From contig NZ_CP150277.1 of the NCBI RefSeq assembly GCF_037977385.1, positions 682,001 through 746,000 on the forward strand: DNA of 64,000 nucleotides. Direction: 5' to 3'. Position 1 is the first letter of the stretch. Each line of letters opens with the position of its first letter. Of this stretch, positions 8,238 to 17,209 are shown in pieces. The notes under the pieces were generated by a model. It did not search any database. It saw nothing but the letters and a program-made list of their open reading frames with translations, and was not told the origin of the DNA. Source of the DNA: Terribacillus sp. FSL K6-0262. Its GTDB lineage: Bacteria > Bacillota > Bacilli > Bacillales > Amphibacillaceae. The position numbers and the translations under genes were made by a program.

Positions 8238-9236
8238 TCAGCCGCTTATTTTAACCAAATATCTGCCTCTGGCATTGCCTTCCAATAAATTAGGCAATGC
8301 TTCCGGTAATTGGTCCAGCGTCAATTCTTCCAGTACGAAACGCTCTAAATCACTAGGCTTGAAAGCAGTAGCCAGCTGCATCCAAATCTTTTCGCGAGTT
8401 GGTTTCGGGCAATAAACCGAATCGATGCCAAGCAAATTAATACCGCGCAGGATGAACGGATAGACAGTCGTCGGCACCTTGCCCCCGCCTGTCAAACCGC
8501 TCACAGCGGCGGAACCGTTATACTTGAGCTGGCTGAGGACCGATGCGAGCGGTTCCCCGCCTACCGGATCGACTGCAGCTGCCCATCTCTGACTGGCAAT
8601 CTGCTTGAGATTTCCATCATACACTTCATCCCGGGAGATGATCCGGGCAGCTCCAAGTCCTTTAAGATAGTCCTCTTCCTCCTGTTTACCGGTACTGGCT
8701 TCCACCTCGAAACCAAGTTTGTGAAGAATGGCTACAGCAAAGCTGCCTACTCCGCCGGTCGATCCGGTAACGAGCACCGGGCCATTCCCTTTATCAAGCC
8801 CGTTTTCCAATAGGCGCTGGACAGAAAGTGCAGCTGTAAAACCGGCAGTACCAATGATCATCGCTTCCCTTGTGGTCATCCCTGCCGGCAGCGGTACGAT
8901 ATAATCTGCTGGCACCTTGGCATACTCGCTATAACCTCCGTGACGGGAAACTCCGATTTCATAGCTTGTCGCAATGACGTGATCCCCCTGCTTGAAGCGC
9001 TCGTCTTCAGAAGATACAACTTCCCCAGCCAAATCGATTCCCGGAACGATCGGGTAAGTCTTGACGACATTTCCATTTGGAATCGTCGCAAGACTATCCT
9101 TATAGTTGACACCGGAATAATGGACCTTGATCAGTACTTCCCCTTCCGGCAATTGATCGACTGTCAGATCTTTCACCTGTACGGAAAAATCTTCGCCTTG
9201 TTTTTCTGCAACCAATGCTTTGAATGACTCTTTCAT
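8238..9236 (-). CDS. YhdH/YhfP (AcuI) family NADPH-dependent quinone/acrylyl-CoA reductase
   Basis: 332 residues of the zinc-independent medium-chain dehydrogenase type. Marks are the GroES-like half with VHYSGVNYKDSLA and PGIDLAGEVV, the nucleotide-binding loop VTGSTGGVGSFAVAIL, and VDPVGGEPLASVL. There are no zinc-binding cysteines. The family reduces activated double bonds (acryloyl-CoA in AcuI) with NADPH. The start at 9236 (MKESFKALV) follows AGGAGGGTTTTGCAG. The reading frame runs 19 codons further upstream without a ribosome binding site. It stands alone, with a promoter region shared with the divergent YitT gene. Confidence 0.88.
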   Translation of the reverse strand: MKESFKALVAEKQGEDFSVQVKDLTVDQLPEGEVLIKVHYSGVNYKDSLATIPNGNVVKTYPIVPGIDLAGEVVSSEDERFKQGDHVIATSYEIGVSRHGGYSEYAKVPADYIVPLPAGMTTREAMIIGTAGFTAALSVQRLLENGLDKGNGPVLVTGSTGGVGSFAVAILHKLGFEVEASTGKQEEEDYLKGLGAARIISRDEVYDGNLKQIASQRWAAAVDPVGGEPLASVLSQLKYNGSAAVSGLTGGGKVPTTVYPFILRGINLLGIDSVYCPKPTREKIWMQLATAFKPSDLERFVLEELTLDQLPEALPNLLEGNARGRYLVKISG

Positions 9237-9464
9237 CTGCAAAACCCTCCTATTTATATATCCCATACTAGTCTTTTTCATATCCAGACACAATTTATGC
9301 GCATTCGTTCCTCAATCATTTTCGTATACCCCTTTTACATCCCAAATAAAACCGGAAGATATTCTATCAAAATCTTGTCAAGTGATATGGCAAGTCATGG
9401 GCACTGTATGATATAATCTCGTGGTCTATCAGAGAAGAAACTACTACTTGAAGGGGGTTAACAG

Positions 9465-10313
9465 ATGAAACAGATGAAGCAGCATTTCCTTAGAGACCTG
9501 GCATTCCTGGCGGCCGGTTCCTTTCTGTTCGCGCTGGCAGTGAACCTCTTTGCCATCCCGAGTGAACTTGGTGAAGGCGGTGTCACAGGTATCACCATCA
9601 TCTTGTTCTATGCATTGGGATGGGCGCCAAGTATCATGAACCTGATCCTGAATGGACTTTTGCTCATCATAGGCTACCGTTTTCTCGATAAGCAAACCGT
9701 CTTCTATACAATCATTGTCATTCTATTGAATTCTTTCTTCCTTCATCTAACCGAGAGCTGGGGGATTGCTTCAGACCAAGTGCTTGTGAATGCCATTTTC
9801 GGCGGAGTATTTGCCGGAGTCGGGATCGGGCTTGTCCTCAAAGTCGGGGGAACGACAGCAGGCACCGCAATCCTTGCCCGGCTGGCAAATAAATATCTGG
9901 ACTGGAATACAAGCTTCGCTTTGCTGTTTTTCGATTTGATTGTCGTGGCAGCCTCCTGGTTCATCATCGGAACGGAAAAACTGCTCATCACGGTAATCAT
10001 GCTTTATATCGCTACCAAGGTTATGGAATTCGTCATCGAGGGATTGAATCCGAAGAAAGCAGTCTTCATCATTTCCAATCAAAAAGATACGATTGCCAAA
10101 ACGATTTCCACACAGCTTGACAGAGGCGTCACACTGCTGGAAGGACGCGGGTATTATACGCAGAACCAGAAAGAGATACTCTATGTCGTCATAAATAAAC
10201 AGGAATTGCTCCCACTGAAGAAAATTGTCCGATCCATCGATACAAAAGCATTCATCACCTTGTACGATGTACGCGATGTATTTGGTGAAGGATTCATGGA
10301 TATCACCAAATAA
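9465..10313 (+). CDS. YitT family membrane protein (DUF161/DUF2179)
   Basis: 282 residues. Five or six N-terminal helices (to about residue 195; GGVTGITIILFYALGW, GGVFAGVGIGLVLKVGGTTAGTAIL) are followed by a cytoplasmic DUF2179 domain (FIISNQKDTIAKTISTQLDRGVTLLEGRGYYT). Bacillaceae carry several paralogues (YitT, YpjC, YqfU, YvjA). Function is not firmly known. AAGGGGGT precedes the ATG. An extended -10 (TGATATAAT, 9409-9417) lies upstream. A strong terminator follows, so the gene is monocistronic. Confidence 0.88.
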   Translation: MKQMKQHFLRDLAFLAAGSFLFALAVNLFAIPSELGEGGVTGITIILFYALGWAPSIMNLILNGLLLIIGYRFLDKQTVFYTIIVILLNSFFLHLTESWGIASDQVLVNAIFGGVFAGVGIGLVLKVGGTTAGTAILARLANKYLDWNTSFALLFFDLIVVAASWFIIGTEKLLITVIMLYIATKVMEFVIEGLNPKKAVFIISNQKDTIAKTISTQLDRGVTLLEGRGYYTQNQKEILYVVINKQELLPLKKIVRSIDTKAFITLYDVRDVFGEGFMDITK

Positions 10314-10317
10314 ATCG

Positions 10318-10359
10318 AAGCGAACCCAAGGGAATCTGGGTTCGCTTTTTGGTTTTTTT
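10318..10359 (+). terminator. Intrinsic terminator after the YitT-family gene
   Basis: GCGAACCCA / TGGGTTCGC hairpin followed by TTTTTGGTTTTTTT. Confidence 0.9.
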
Positions 10360-10456
10360 GAGGTTCCATGCCTTGGCAAAGGACTGGCATTGTATGCCAA
10401 GAAATTTTATAATGAGAGTTGGATAATAAAATGCACCAAGAAGGAGTACGAGATCA

Positions 10457-11467
10457 TTGGACAAGATAGAGATCGGCGGCCTTCAGTTTGGTTGGGAACT
10501 GGAAAAAGGCAAATTCACATATGAAAATGAAGATGCGGTACTGTTTTGGATTTCCAGTGCCATGCGGGAATTTTTTGATACGATAGAGGAAATATCAGGG
10601 ATGGAAGTCTCCAATCTTGTTTTTGAAACGTCTGGATATCGGCAGGGACTGGTCGTAGGTAAATATTTTCAGGACAAGCCTGATGTCGATCTTCATAAAG
10701 CTGCCGAACTGATTACGAATACGTATGCATCAGCAGGATGGGGCAGAACGAAAATCACGAATCTTGATCTTGAAAAACATACGCTGACAGCTGAGCTGAT
10801 CGACAGCTGGGAGCACAAGATAAATGTCGCGCAAGGAAAAACCGAAGGCGGCTCCTTCCTTCCTGCGCATTATGCCGGTATCTTCAGCGGCATGTTCGAA
10901 ACAAACATCTGGTACGAGGTAGAGCATTATCAATTGGAAGGTCATGAAAGTACCATCATCCACTACTTTCCTTCGGAGATAACTGTTACAGAGAATATCC
11001 ATCAGCTGGCCCGTAAAAAAGAATCACAGCATATCATGGAATTGGAAGCGATTGTCGAAGATAAAACCAGGGATTTGAAGAATCTTGTAAGCGAGCTGTC
11101 ATCTCCGATCATTCCGGTACTGGATCATGTCGTTGTCGTTCCGCTGATCGGGAAATATGACGAGGATCGATCTAAGGAGCTGCTCTTTAAAACACTGGAA
11201 AACCTGCCAGCACATAAAGCAAGATACATGCTGCTTGATTTGACAGGACTGGATAAGGACGTCAGCCAGTACACAGCCAATCTGATCAGCAAGGTTGGGT
11301 CCGCTGCATCCATGATCGGAACAAAGACATTGCTTGTAGGTATTTCCCCCGAGCTCAGTCTGCACATATCCAACTCCGGGATTTCACTCGCCTCCTTCGA
11401 TTGCTTCCAAACACTGCAGCACGGAATCCATTATGCTTTAGGACAAATGGGAAAACAGATCATTTAA
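10457..11467 (+). CDS. V4R-like sensor plus STAS domain protein (RsbR paralogue-like)
   Basis: 336 residues. The first 190 resemble a V4R/hydrocarbon-binding type small-molecule domain (LPAHYAGIFSGMFETNIWYE then VEHYQLEGH). A helical linker (LEAIVEDKTRDLKNLVSEL) leads to a STAS domain (about 215-330) with YMLLDLTGLDKDVSQYTANL. The linker-STAS half matches RsbR-type stressosome proteins. The sensor identity is weaker. The start is a TTG at 10457 with AAGGAG upstream. The gene is flanked by hairpins on both sides and is probably transcribed alone. It pairs conceptually with the GAF-STAS protein at 6985. Confidence 0.7.
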   Translation: MDKIEIGGLQFGWELEKGKFTYENEDAVLFWISSAMREFFDTIEEISGMEVSNLVFETSGYRQGLVVGKYFQDKPDVDLHKAAELITNTYASAGWGRTKITNLDLEKHTLTAELIDSWEHKINVAQGKTEGGSFLPAHYAGIFSGMFETNIWYEVEHYQLEGHESTIIHYFPSEITVTENIHQLARKKESQHIMELEAIVEDKTRDLKNLVSELSSPIIPVLDHVVVVPLIGKYDEDRSKELLFKTLENLPAHKARYMLLDLTGLDKDVSQYTANLISKVGSAASMIGTKTLLVGISPELSLHISNSGISLASFDCFQTLQHGIHYALGQMGKQII

Positions 11468-11501
11468 CAGTGATAGCCCCCTTAAAAGGGGGCTATCACT
11501 A
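11468..11501. terminator. Bidirectional hairpin between convergent genes
   Basis: AGTGATAGCCCCC TTAAAA GGGGGCTATCACT lies between the stop codons of the STAS gene and the GntP permease. The stem is long and GC-rich, but T-tracts are weak on both strands. Confidence 0.65.
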
Positions 11502-11505
11502 TAGA

Positions 11506-12825
11506 TTAGATACCCAATCCAAAACTGAATAATAATACTGCCAGAATGACTGCAGCCAACGGAACGCATACTGTCATCGCCCCAAAGGCCGGATATGCAT
11601 CCCGGTGCGTCTCCCCAGCAATGGCCCGTATAGTGGTGACAGCGTAACCTCCATGCGGCAGGGAATCCAATGTGCCTGAAGAGATGGAAACCGTCCGGTG
11701 AAGAGCTTCCGGATCCACTCCCATATCCAGATAGTGCGGCGCCAAGATAGGCAAGGCTATCGATTGTCCGCCTGACGATGAACCAGTGAGACCTGCTATG
11801 ACCATTACAGCTAGTGCGCCTCCTATCAATGGGGATCCAGGAATACTTGTCATAAAATTCACGGCATCATCGAAAGCAGGTGTTATTTTGGCAACTCCGC
11901 CAAAACCGACTACCGCCGCAGTGTTACCTATTGCAATAATTGCTCCGGTGGTACCTTCACCTACAGCATCCCAGAAATCCCTGAAATACTTCCTATTGAG
12001 CAGCCATGTAGAGATTATCCCGCCCAACAAAGCAAGTATCAACGCTGATTGTGCCAACGAGTCATGGAAGACAAAGGCAATGATCAATACAATCAGCAAA
12101 GGAATCAAGCTTTTCAGCGGATGCGGCAGGTCCTTTCTTATTTTCGTTTCATCCGTATCCCTGGCGATGAAATGTTCGCCTTTTTCAGCCGCCTTTTTAA
12201 TCATCCTCATTAACCACCAGTACCCAAAGATAATCATGAAGACTGCTGTAACTAAACTTACTTCCCAGCCTGCATAAGGACTTGTTCCAAGATAGGGAAT
12301 CGGAATCCAGTTCTGAATTTCAGGTGATCCGGCAGACGTCATGGTAAATGTCGTGGAACCGAAAGCCAACGCTGCGGGAATGAATCTTCTTGGTAAGTCA
12401 GCTTCCTTAAACAAGCTGACGGCCATCGGATATACGGCAAATGCCACAACGAATAAACTGACCCCGCCATAAGTCAGCACGGCAGATGCCAGTACGATGG
12501 CGAGTACGGCGTGCTTGATTCCTACCTTGGTGACGATCCAATGGGAGACACTATCAGCAGCCCCGCTATCTTCCATTACTTTTCCGAAGATTGCTCCCGC
12601 CAAGAACATAAGGTACCAAGAGGTGATGAATCCAGCGAACCCGTCCATATAACCAGTAATGAAATCTACCTGTCCATCTTCAGCAAACTGCGGGAATAAC
12701 GGGATACCATTCAATACTGCGACGAATAATGCTGATATAGGCGCGACCACCAACAGATTCATGCCTCTCATCACAAGAACTGTCAGTAAAACCAGACCGC
12801 CGATCAGACCAATCATACTTAACAT
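11506..12825 (-). CDS. GntP family permease (organic acid/sugar acid:H+ symporter)
   Basis: 439 residues with about twelve helices throughout. GntP-family marks include GGVSLFVVAFAVYPMAVSLFKEAD, GLTGSSSGGQSIALPILAPHYL and SISSGTLDSLPHGGYAVTTI. Relatives carry gluconate, citrate-like or other small hydroxy acids into the cell. It begins 33 bp after the histidinol-dehydrogenase-family gene on the same strand, so it is the second gene of that unit, and the LacI regulator and twin operators upstream presumably control both. The substrate is therefore likely the precursor or substrate of that dehydrogenase (inference). Confidence 0.85.
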   Translation of the reverse strand: MLSMIGLIGGLVLLTVLVMRGMNLLVVAPISALFVAVLNGIPLFPQFAEDGQVDFITGYMDGFAGFITSWYLMFLAGAIFGKVMEDSGAADSVSHWIVTKVGIKHAVLAIVLASAVLTYGGVSLFVVAFAVYPMAVSLFKEADLPRRFIPAALAFGSTTFTMTSAGSPEIQNWIPIPYLGTSPYAGWEVSLVTAVFMIIFGYWWLMRMIKKAAEKGEHFIARDTDETKIRKDLPHPLKSLIPLLIVLIIAFVFHDSLAQSALILALLGGIISTWLLNRKYFRDFWDAVGEGTTGAIIAIGNTAAVVGFGGVAKITPAFDDAVNFMTSIPGSPLIGGALAVMVIAGLTGSSSGGQSIALPILAPHYLDMGVDPEALHRTVSISSGTLDSLPHGGYAVTTIRAIAGETHRDAYPAFGAMTVCVPLAAVILAVLLFSFGLGI

Positions 12826-12857
12826 AATGCACCTACTTCCATAAAAGAAGTTAAACT

Positions 12858-14150
12858 CTATTCATTCTCCGACTCACCCTTGTACTTCCTTACACGAAGC
12901 AACGCTTGCTCTGCATGACCAGAGAAATTCTCCAGCTGGCAAAGTCTAGCAGCATATTCCCCGATATAAGCACTTTGCTCCTTGGAAGTAACTTTCTGAT
13001 AGGTAACCGTTTTCAAAAACTTGCCGACCCAAAGTCCCCCGGTATATCTCGCCGCGCCTTTTGTCGGCAATGTGTGGTTCGTTCCTATCACTTTATCGCC
13101 GTATGCAACATTTGTTTCTGGTCCAAGGAACAGGCATCCATAATTTGTCATGTTCTCTAAAAAGAAGTCAGGATTCTTAGTGAGTATTTCAACATGCTCA
13201 AACGCTAATTTATCTGCTTCTTCCAGCGCTTCTTTCTCATCTTCTGCGATGATGATCTGTCCGTAATCATTCCAGGATACACTAGCTACATCTGCAGTAG
13301 GAAGAATCTTTAATTGTCTCTCGATCTCTTCGACTGTCCTTTCCGCTATTTCTTTCGAAGTGGTGATCAAGGCACCAGGAGATGTTGGTCCATGCTCGCC
13401 TTGACCAAGCAAATCTGTAGCGATAAATTCAGGATCGCTTGTTTCATCTGCAACTACCAGTGTTTCAGTCGGCCCCGCAAAAAGATCGATCCCCACGCGA
13501 CCATAAAGCTGTCTCTTCGCTTCAGCTACAAAAGCGTTACCTGGTCCAACAATCATATCGACTGGTGCAATAGTTTCCGTACCAATCGCCATTCCGGCCA
13601 TTGCTTGAATACCGCCTAAAATATAAATCTCATCCGCCCCAGCCTTGTGCATGGCATAAACCGTGGCCGCCGGAATCTCACCATTGATCGGGGGTGTGCA
13701 AGCTATCACTCTTTTAACACCGGCAACTTTAGCCGTCAATACACTCATGTGAGCGGATGCAACCATTGGATATCGTCCACCGGGAATATAGCAGCCAACA
13801 CTTCCAACCGGAATATTCTTGTGTCCCAGAATGACTCCCGGCATTGTCTCCACTTCTATATCTTTCATTGATTTTCTTTGTTCCTCTGCAAAACGCCTGA
13901 TGTTATTTTGAGCAAATTCAATATCCTGCTTTGTCTGTTCTGGAATGGATGCGCAGATTTCATTGATTTTTTCTTCTGTAAGCCGGAAACTTTCTGGCGA
14001 CCACTTGTCAAATTGAAGAGACAATTCCCTGATTGCTTTGTCACCTTCATCTTCGATTTTTTGGATTGTGGATCTTACTATGCTCGCGACTTTCTCATCG
14101 TCACGCTTGATATCTTCATCCACTTTACCTTTTTTGAAATAAACAGCCAC
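12858..14150 (-). CDS. Histidinol dehydrogenase family enzyme, likely 2,3-dihydroxypropane-1-sulfonate dehydrogenase (HpsN-like)
   Basis: 430 residues of the HisD superfamily: [54 protein letters not shown] and [19 protein letters not shown]. It is not part of a his operon. It is coupled to a GntP permease and a LacI regulator, as in catabolic HisD paralogues. The [19 protein letters not shown] segment is what I recall of sulfopropanediol 3-dehydrogenase (HpsN), which oxidises DHPS to sulfolactate with NAD. True HisD enzymes carry a different SGLSV-like segment here. The substrate stays an inference. The start is GTG, preceded by GGAGGGGATAAT. Confidence 0.75.
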   Translation of the reverse strand: MAVYFKKGKVDEDIKRDDEKVASIVRSTIQKIEDEGDKAIRELSLQFDKWSPESFRLTEEKINEICASIPEQTKQDIEFAQNNIRRFAEEQRKSMKDIEVETMPGVILGHKNIPVGSVGCYIPGGRYPMVASAHMSVLTAKVAGVKRVIACTPPINGEIPAATVYAMHKAGADEIYILGGIQAMAGMAIGTETIAPVDMIVGPGNAFVAEAKRQLYGRVGIDLFAGPTETLVVADETSDPEFIATDLLGQGEHGPTSPGALITTSKEIAERTVEEIERQLKILPTADVASVSWNDYGQIIIAEDEKEALEEADKLAFEHVEILTKNPDFFLENMTNYGCLFLGPETNVAYGDKVIGTNHTLPTKGAARYTGGLWVGKFLKTVTYQKVTSKEQSAYIGEYAARLCQLENFSGHAEQALLRVRKYKGESENE

Positions 14151-14166
14151 ATTATCCCCTCCATAG

Positions 14167-14225
14167 TTTTTGCATACGTATGCAAAAACAGATCGATTAA
14201 ATTTGCATACGTATGCAAATTTAAT
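14167..14225 (-). promoter_or_regulatory. Twin palindromic LacI-type operators
   Basis: Two copies of TTTGCATACGTATGCAAA stand between the regulator and the dehydrogenase gene. The first is a 22-bp perfect palindrome (14167-14188). The second extends to a 30-bp perfect palindrome (14196-14225). Centres are 33 bp apart, about three helical turns, suited to cooperative binding. A cre-like TGAAACGCTTTCA (14243-14255, one base shorter than consensus) lies further upstream. The CG-centred dyad is typical of LacI/GalR operators. The adjacent LacI protein is the obvious ligand. Confidence 0.8.
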
Positions 14226-14269
14226 TATGTCTAGATAATAATTGAAACGCTTTCATTTGTCAAATAATT

Positions 14270-15256
14270 TTATCTTGTTGTAGCCCGGTGGATGAACTTG
14301 CCTTCCAGTTTAATTAATTCCGGCTCTTGTATTCGGTCTTTCAGCGTAACCAAATCAATCGCTTTCTCTACCATTTCATTAATAGGCTGAGCCCACGTAG
14401 ATAACGAGTAATTGGGCCAAGAGGACATTTTGATGTCGTCAAACCCAATGACCATCGTTTTTTCAGGTATTTCTACCTTACATTCCTTCAAAGCATCCAA
14501 AGCTCCCAAGGCCGTAATATCATTTGCACCAAATATCACTTCCGGGATATGGCCTTTTTGAATCATGTTCCTAGTCAGATGGAAAGACTTTTCGTAAGTG
14601 TAATCACCTTCCTGGATTGTGATATCAGTGTCCTTGTCACGAAAGAAATCAATAAATCCATTTTGCCTGTCACGGCTGGTCGATGTATTCACTTTTCCTG
14701 TGATAAAAACTGCATCCCGGACTCCCTGGCCATATACGTAAGAACCTATCCTTTTTGCTGCATTGACATTATCGCAAACAACTGAATGGCACATCAGTTC
14801 CTTATCATGGCGATTAAACAAAATAACAGGTATGTTATTTGCAGTAAGCCTGGTGACAACGTTCGAGGATAAGAGTGCATCTGTCACAATGATTGCTTCT
14901 ACATTGTATTCCAGGAAGTGATTGATTTCTTCTTGTTGAATCTCCTCATTTTCCGTATAAACAAATAATACCGAATATCCTTTTTCCTTCAGTTTTCGAG
15001 TGAATAACCCCAATACTTCATGGTAAAAGGGATTTTGGATGTCCTTCATCGCCAGACCGATCATGTTCGTTTTTTTAGTGATCAAGCCGCGAGCCAAAGC
15101 ATTTGGCTGGTACTTTAACTCTTCGGCAGCCTTCATTACTTTTTTCCTTGTTTTTTCCGATACACTTGCACCTGGTGTAAAAACCCTGGATACCGTCGAT
15201 TGTGATACATTTGCCAGTTTTGCAACTTCGATTGCCGATACTATTCTTCTTTCCAT
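14270..15256 (-). CDS. LacI/GalR family transcriptional regulator
   Basis: 328 residues from the preferred ATG at 15256 (GGGG seven bases upstream; another ATG two codons earlier is possible). The helix-turn-helix IEVAKLANVSQSTVSRVF and hinge region YQPNALARGL are canonical, followed by a periplasmic-binding-protein-like sensor domain (GLAMKDIQNPFYHEVLG, FGANDITALGALDAL, IGFDDIKMSSWPNYSLSTWAQP). It lies directly upstream of the HpsN-like dehydrogenase and GntP permease on the same strand, separated by twin operators, so it most likely represses that unit until its sugar-acid or sulfonate inducer binds. Confidence 0.9.
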   Translation of the reverse strand: MERRIVSAIEVAKLANVSQSTVSRVFTPGASVSEKTRKKVMKAAEELKYQPNALARGLITKKTNMIGLAMKDIQNPFYHEVLGLFTRKLKEKGYSVLFVYTENEEIQQEEINHFLEYNVEAIIVTDALLSSNVVTRLTANNIPVILFNRHDKELMCHSVVCDNVNAAKRIGSYVYGQGVRDAVFITGKVNTSTSRDRQNGFIDFFRDKDTDITIQEGDYTYEKSFHLTRNMIQKGHIPEVIFGANDITALGALDALKECKVEIPEKTMVIGFDDIKMSSWPNYSLSTWAQPINEMVEKAIDLVTLKDRIQEPELIKLEGKFIHRATTR

Positions 15257-15306
15257 ATCCATGCCCCATATCTATGCGTGTTTAATTCGTTTCTAAAGTA
15301 ATATCA

Positions 15307-15777
15307 TTAGATGTTACATTTCAAGACCATTCGGATAAATGGATAAACATCACCATTGGTAATCTGGTCAAATTGCTCCATCTGTTGGAACCCGACTCTT
15401 TCATAGACAGTGATCGCCCGCTGATTGAAAGCTGCTACTCTAAGGGAAATCGTCTCGGGCTGATGCATTTGTTGCACGGTTTCCACCAAAAAAGAAACAA
15501 AGGACTGTCCCAATCCTTGACCTGTCAAATCAGGCCGAATCCCAAATCCTATTTCTGCTTCTGCTTTTTCATACGTCACTGACAGGAAACCCACAAGCTT
15601 TTCCTTCTGTATAACAGCAAAAATCTTTCCTTCCCTTGCTGCCGGATTGAGGAATTCAGCCATATCTTCTTCATCCTGATCCATATCATAAAAGCTGTAT
15701 GCCCCATCATATTTCCAAGTGTCCGCAATCGTTTCAGCCTGGCTTTGCGTCATTGGTACGATTTGATACACGGTCAT
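15307..15777 (-). CDS. GNAT family N-acetyltransferase
   Basis: 156 residues. GNAT motif A is EIGFGIRPDLTGQGLGQSFVSFL and motif B is LRVAAFNQRAITVYERVGFQ, the pattern of RimI/YjgM-like acetyltransferases. The substrate is unknown. The start overlaps the stop of the preceding small membrane protein by ATGA, with GAGGAAGGAG inside that gene, so the two are translationally coupled. Confidence 0.85.
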   Translation of the reverse strand: MTVYQIVPMTQSQAETIADTWKYDGAYSFYDMDQDEEDMAEFLNPAAREGKIFAVIQKEKLVGFLSVTYEKAEAEIGFGIRPDLTGQGLGQSFVSFLVETVQQMHQPETISLRVAAFNQRAITVYERVGFQQMEQFDQITNGDVYPFIRMVLKCNI

Positions 15778-15935
15778 TCATGCTCCTTCCTCGCCGCCTG
15801 CCATTCATCCATGATCTTTTGTTCACGTATTCGATTGTATCTCCGGAACACAAGATAGATACCGACCGTCACACCTATCACTATCAGCAGAATGAGTGCG
15901 GTGATGGCAACGGTGTAAAAGGATAACGCAGTCAT
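15774..15935 (-). CDS. Small single-pass membrane protein
   Basis: 53 residues from the ATG at 15935 (AAGGAG nine bases upstream): MTALSFYTVAITALILLIVIG and further hydrophobic residues to FRRYN, then a charged tail REQKIMDEWQAARKEHE. It has one membrane helix followed by a basic cytoplasmic stretch. It is coupled to the acetyltransferase by a 4-bp overlap. No family recognised. Confidence 0.65.
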   Translation of the reverse strand: MTALSFYTVAITALILLIVIGVTVGIYLVFRRYNRIREQKIMDEWQAARKEHE

Positions 15936-16068
15936 AAGTTGTTTCTCCTTCTTCATGTAATTACTTCCATTATAGATAGAAACCACATGGCAGACCAAGC
16001 ACAACTTTCATAATTTTCTTCAACCTCTTGTTCATTCCGGGAATGAAATGAATAAATATATACTTATT

Positions 16069-16095
16069 GGAAAAACCCGGCCACCGCCGGGTTTC
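16069..16095 (-). terminator. Intrinsic terminator
   Basis: AAACCCGG CGGTGG CCGGGTTT followed on the minus strand by TTCC, just after the stop at 16098. Confidence 0.8.
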
Positions 16096-16097
16096 GA

Positions 16098-16385
16098 TCA
16101 TTCTTTCACTTTTTCTTCCGCTTGCTTAATCTCTTCTTCCGTCGGGGTGATTGTGTTTGCCACCCATTCTTCCCGATAGGCATGATCCAATGCACTCAAA
16201 CCCTTTTCCGCATCATCTGTTTTGGCATCGGGGCTAGGGAGCTTGTCCTCCCTCTCTTTATCCTGCAGATTCGATCCTGTCACCTTCTGATCGTCATCCT
16301 TCTTCCGTTTCAAATAAGAAAAGGTGCCTGCTGCTGCGGCTATTGCGACTGTCCCTCCTGCGATCCATCCGATATTTTTCTTCAT
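16098..16385 (-). CDS. Hypothetical membrane-anchored protein
   Basis: 95 residues from the ATG at 16385 (GGAGGGG upstream). An N-terminal helix (MKKNIGWIAGGTVAIAAAAG, glycine/alanine-rich) is followed by SYLKRKKDDD and a long acidic, lysine-rich tail without cysteines. The layout recalls small YtxH-like anchored proteins, but no motif is decisive. A terminator follows. The next gene upstream on the strand is the 192-residue unknown protein 78 bp away. Confidence 0.6.
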   Translation of the reverse strand: MKKNIGWIAGGTVAIAAAAGTFSYLKRKKDDDQKVTGSNLQDKEREDKLPSPDAKTDDAEKGLSALDHAYREEWVANTITPTEEEIKQAEEKVKE

Positions 16386-16463
16386 CTTGTCACTTCCCCT
16401 CCACTCATTTGTGTTCAATGCCGTTTTCATCCTATATTCCTTGTTTGCGCTTTCTTCAAACCA

Positions 16464-17042
16464 TCAAGCTTCCTGCTTCAATTCAAACTCGACAAGGTTC
16501 TCCCCTAGGACACTGAGCGTGATATGATTATCACTCATATTGATATAGCCATATTTCGAGCTCGATGTATCCGTGATGCTCTGGCGGAGATTACCCGGCA
16601 CCTTACGCTCGCCATTCTTGTAGCAAGTATAGATATGATCAATCGTCACATCTGGTATATGCAGGACGTTCTTCAGATAGTAGACTGCCACTGTGTTGAA
16701 CTTGATATTGGAGTTCACTTCATATCGTTCCAGGAAGTCGCGGAATGGTTCCACACCGCTCTTGCCCAGGAGATCCAGATCTTTCACCATGCTATAGGAG
16801 TCCTTGTTCCGGCGAATCGGACGTTTTTTGATGGATTGAACCCGATTGGAGTCGGCAACCGAAATATGCTGTACATTTTCTGTCTCCGGTTCTTCCGCAG
16901 CTGCCGTTTCAAAGGCATGCTCCCCAAGATAGCTTTTCACCATGATATCGAAAACCTTGCCCTGCAGATTCTCCGGGAACTTCTGTATCACTGTCGATAT
17001 ACGTTCCATTTCCACCACTAGTTCTTCGTAAGATGTCGTCAT
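16464..17042 (-). CDS. Hypothetical soluble protein, unknown family
   Basis: 192 residues from the ATG at 17042 (GGGAGGGGAATC upstream). It begins with a helical segment MTTSYEELVVEMERISTVIQ. A linker rich in charged residues (KKRPIRRNKDS) precedes a compact C-terminal region with VAVYYLKNVLHIPDVTIDHI, YTCYKNGERKVPGNLRQSI and a beta-rich end (GYINMSDNHITLSVLGENL). The part after residue 95 looks like a winged or homeodomain-like fold joined to a small beta domain, but this is only impression. I do not recognise the family. Confidence 0.6.
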   Translation of the reverse strand: MTTSYEELVVEMERISTVIQKFPENLQGKVFDIMVKSYLGEHAFETAAAEEPETENVQHISVADSNRVQSIKKRPIRRNKDSYSMVKDLDLLGKSGVEPFRDFLERYEVNSNIKFNTVAVYYLKNVLHIPDVTIDHIYTCYKNGERKVPGNLRQSITDTSSSKYGYINMSDNHITLSVLGENLVEFELKQEA

Positions 17043-17209
17043 GATTCCCCTCCCATAGCCTTTTTCTATTTGTTTCTCTATTATTCGCACTATTTCCTGC
17101 ATGAATTTCAATTTTTCTATATTGAAAGATTTATATAGTCATCATTCCACCATCCTTATCTTTTCACACCTTCTTAACATAGTGCTTTTCTATGTATGAA
17201 GAAGAGCAA

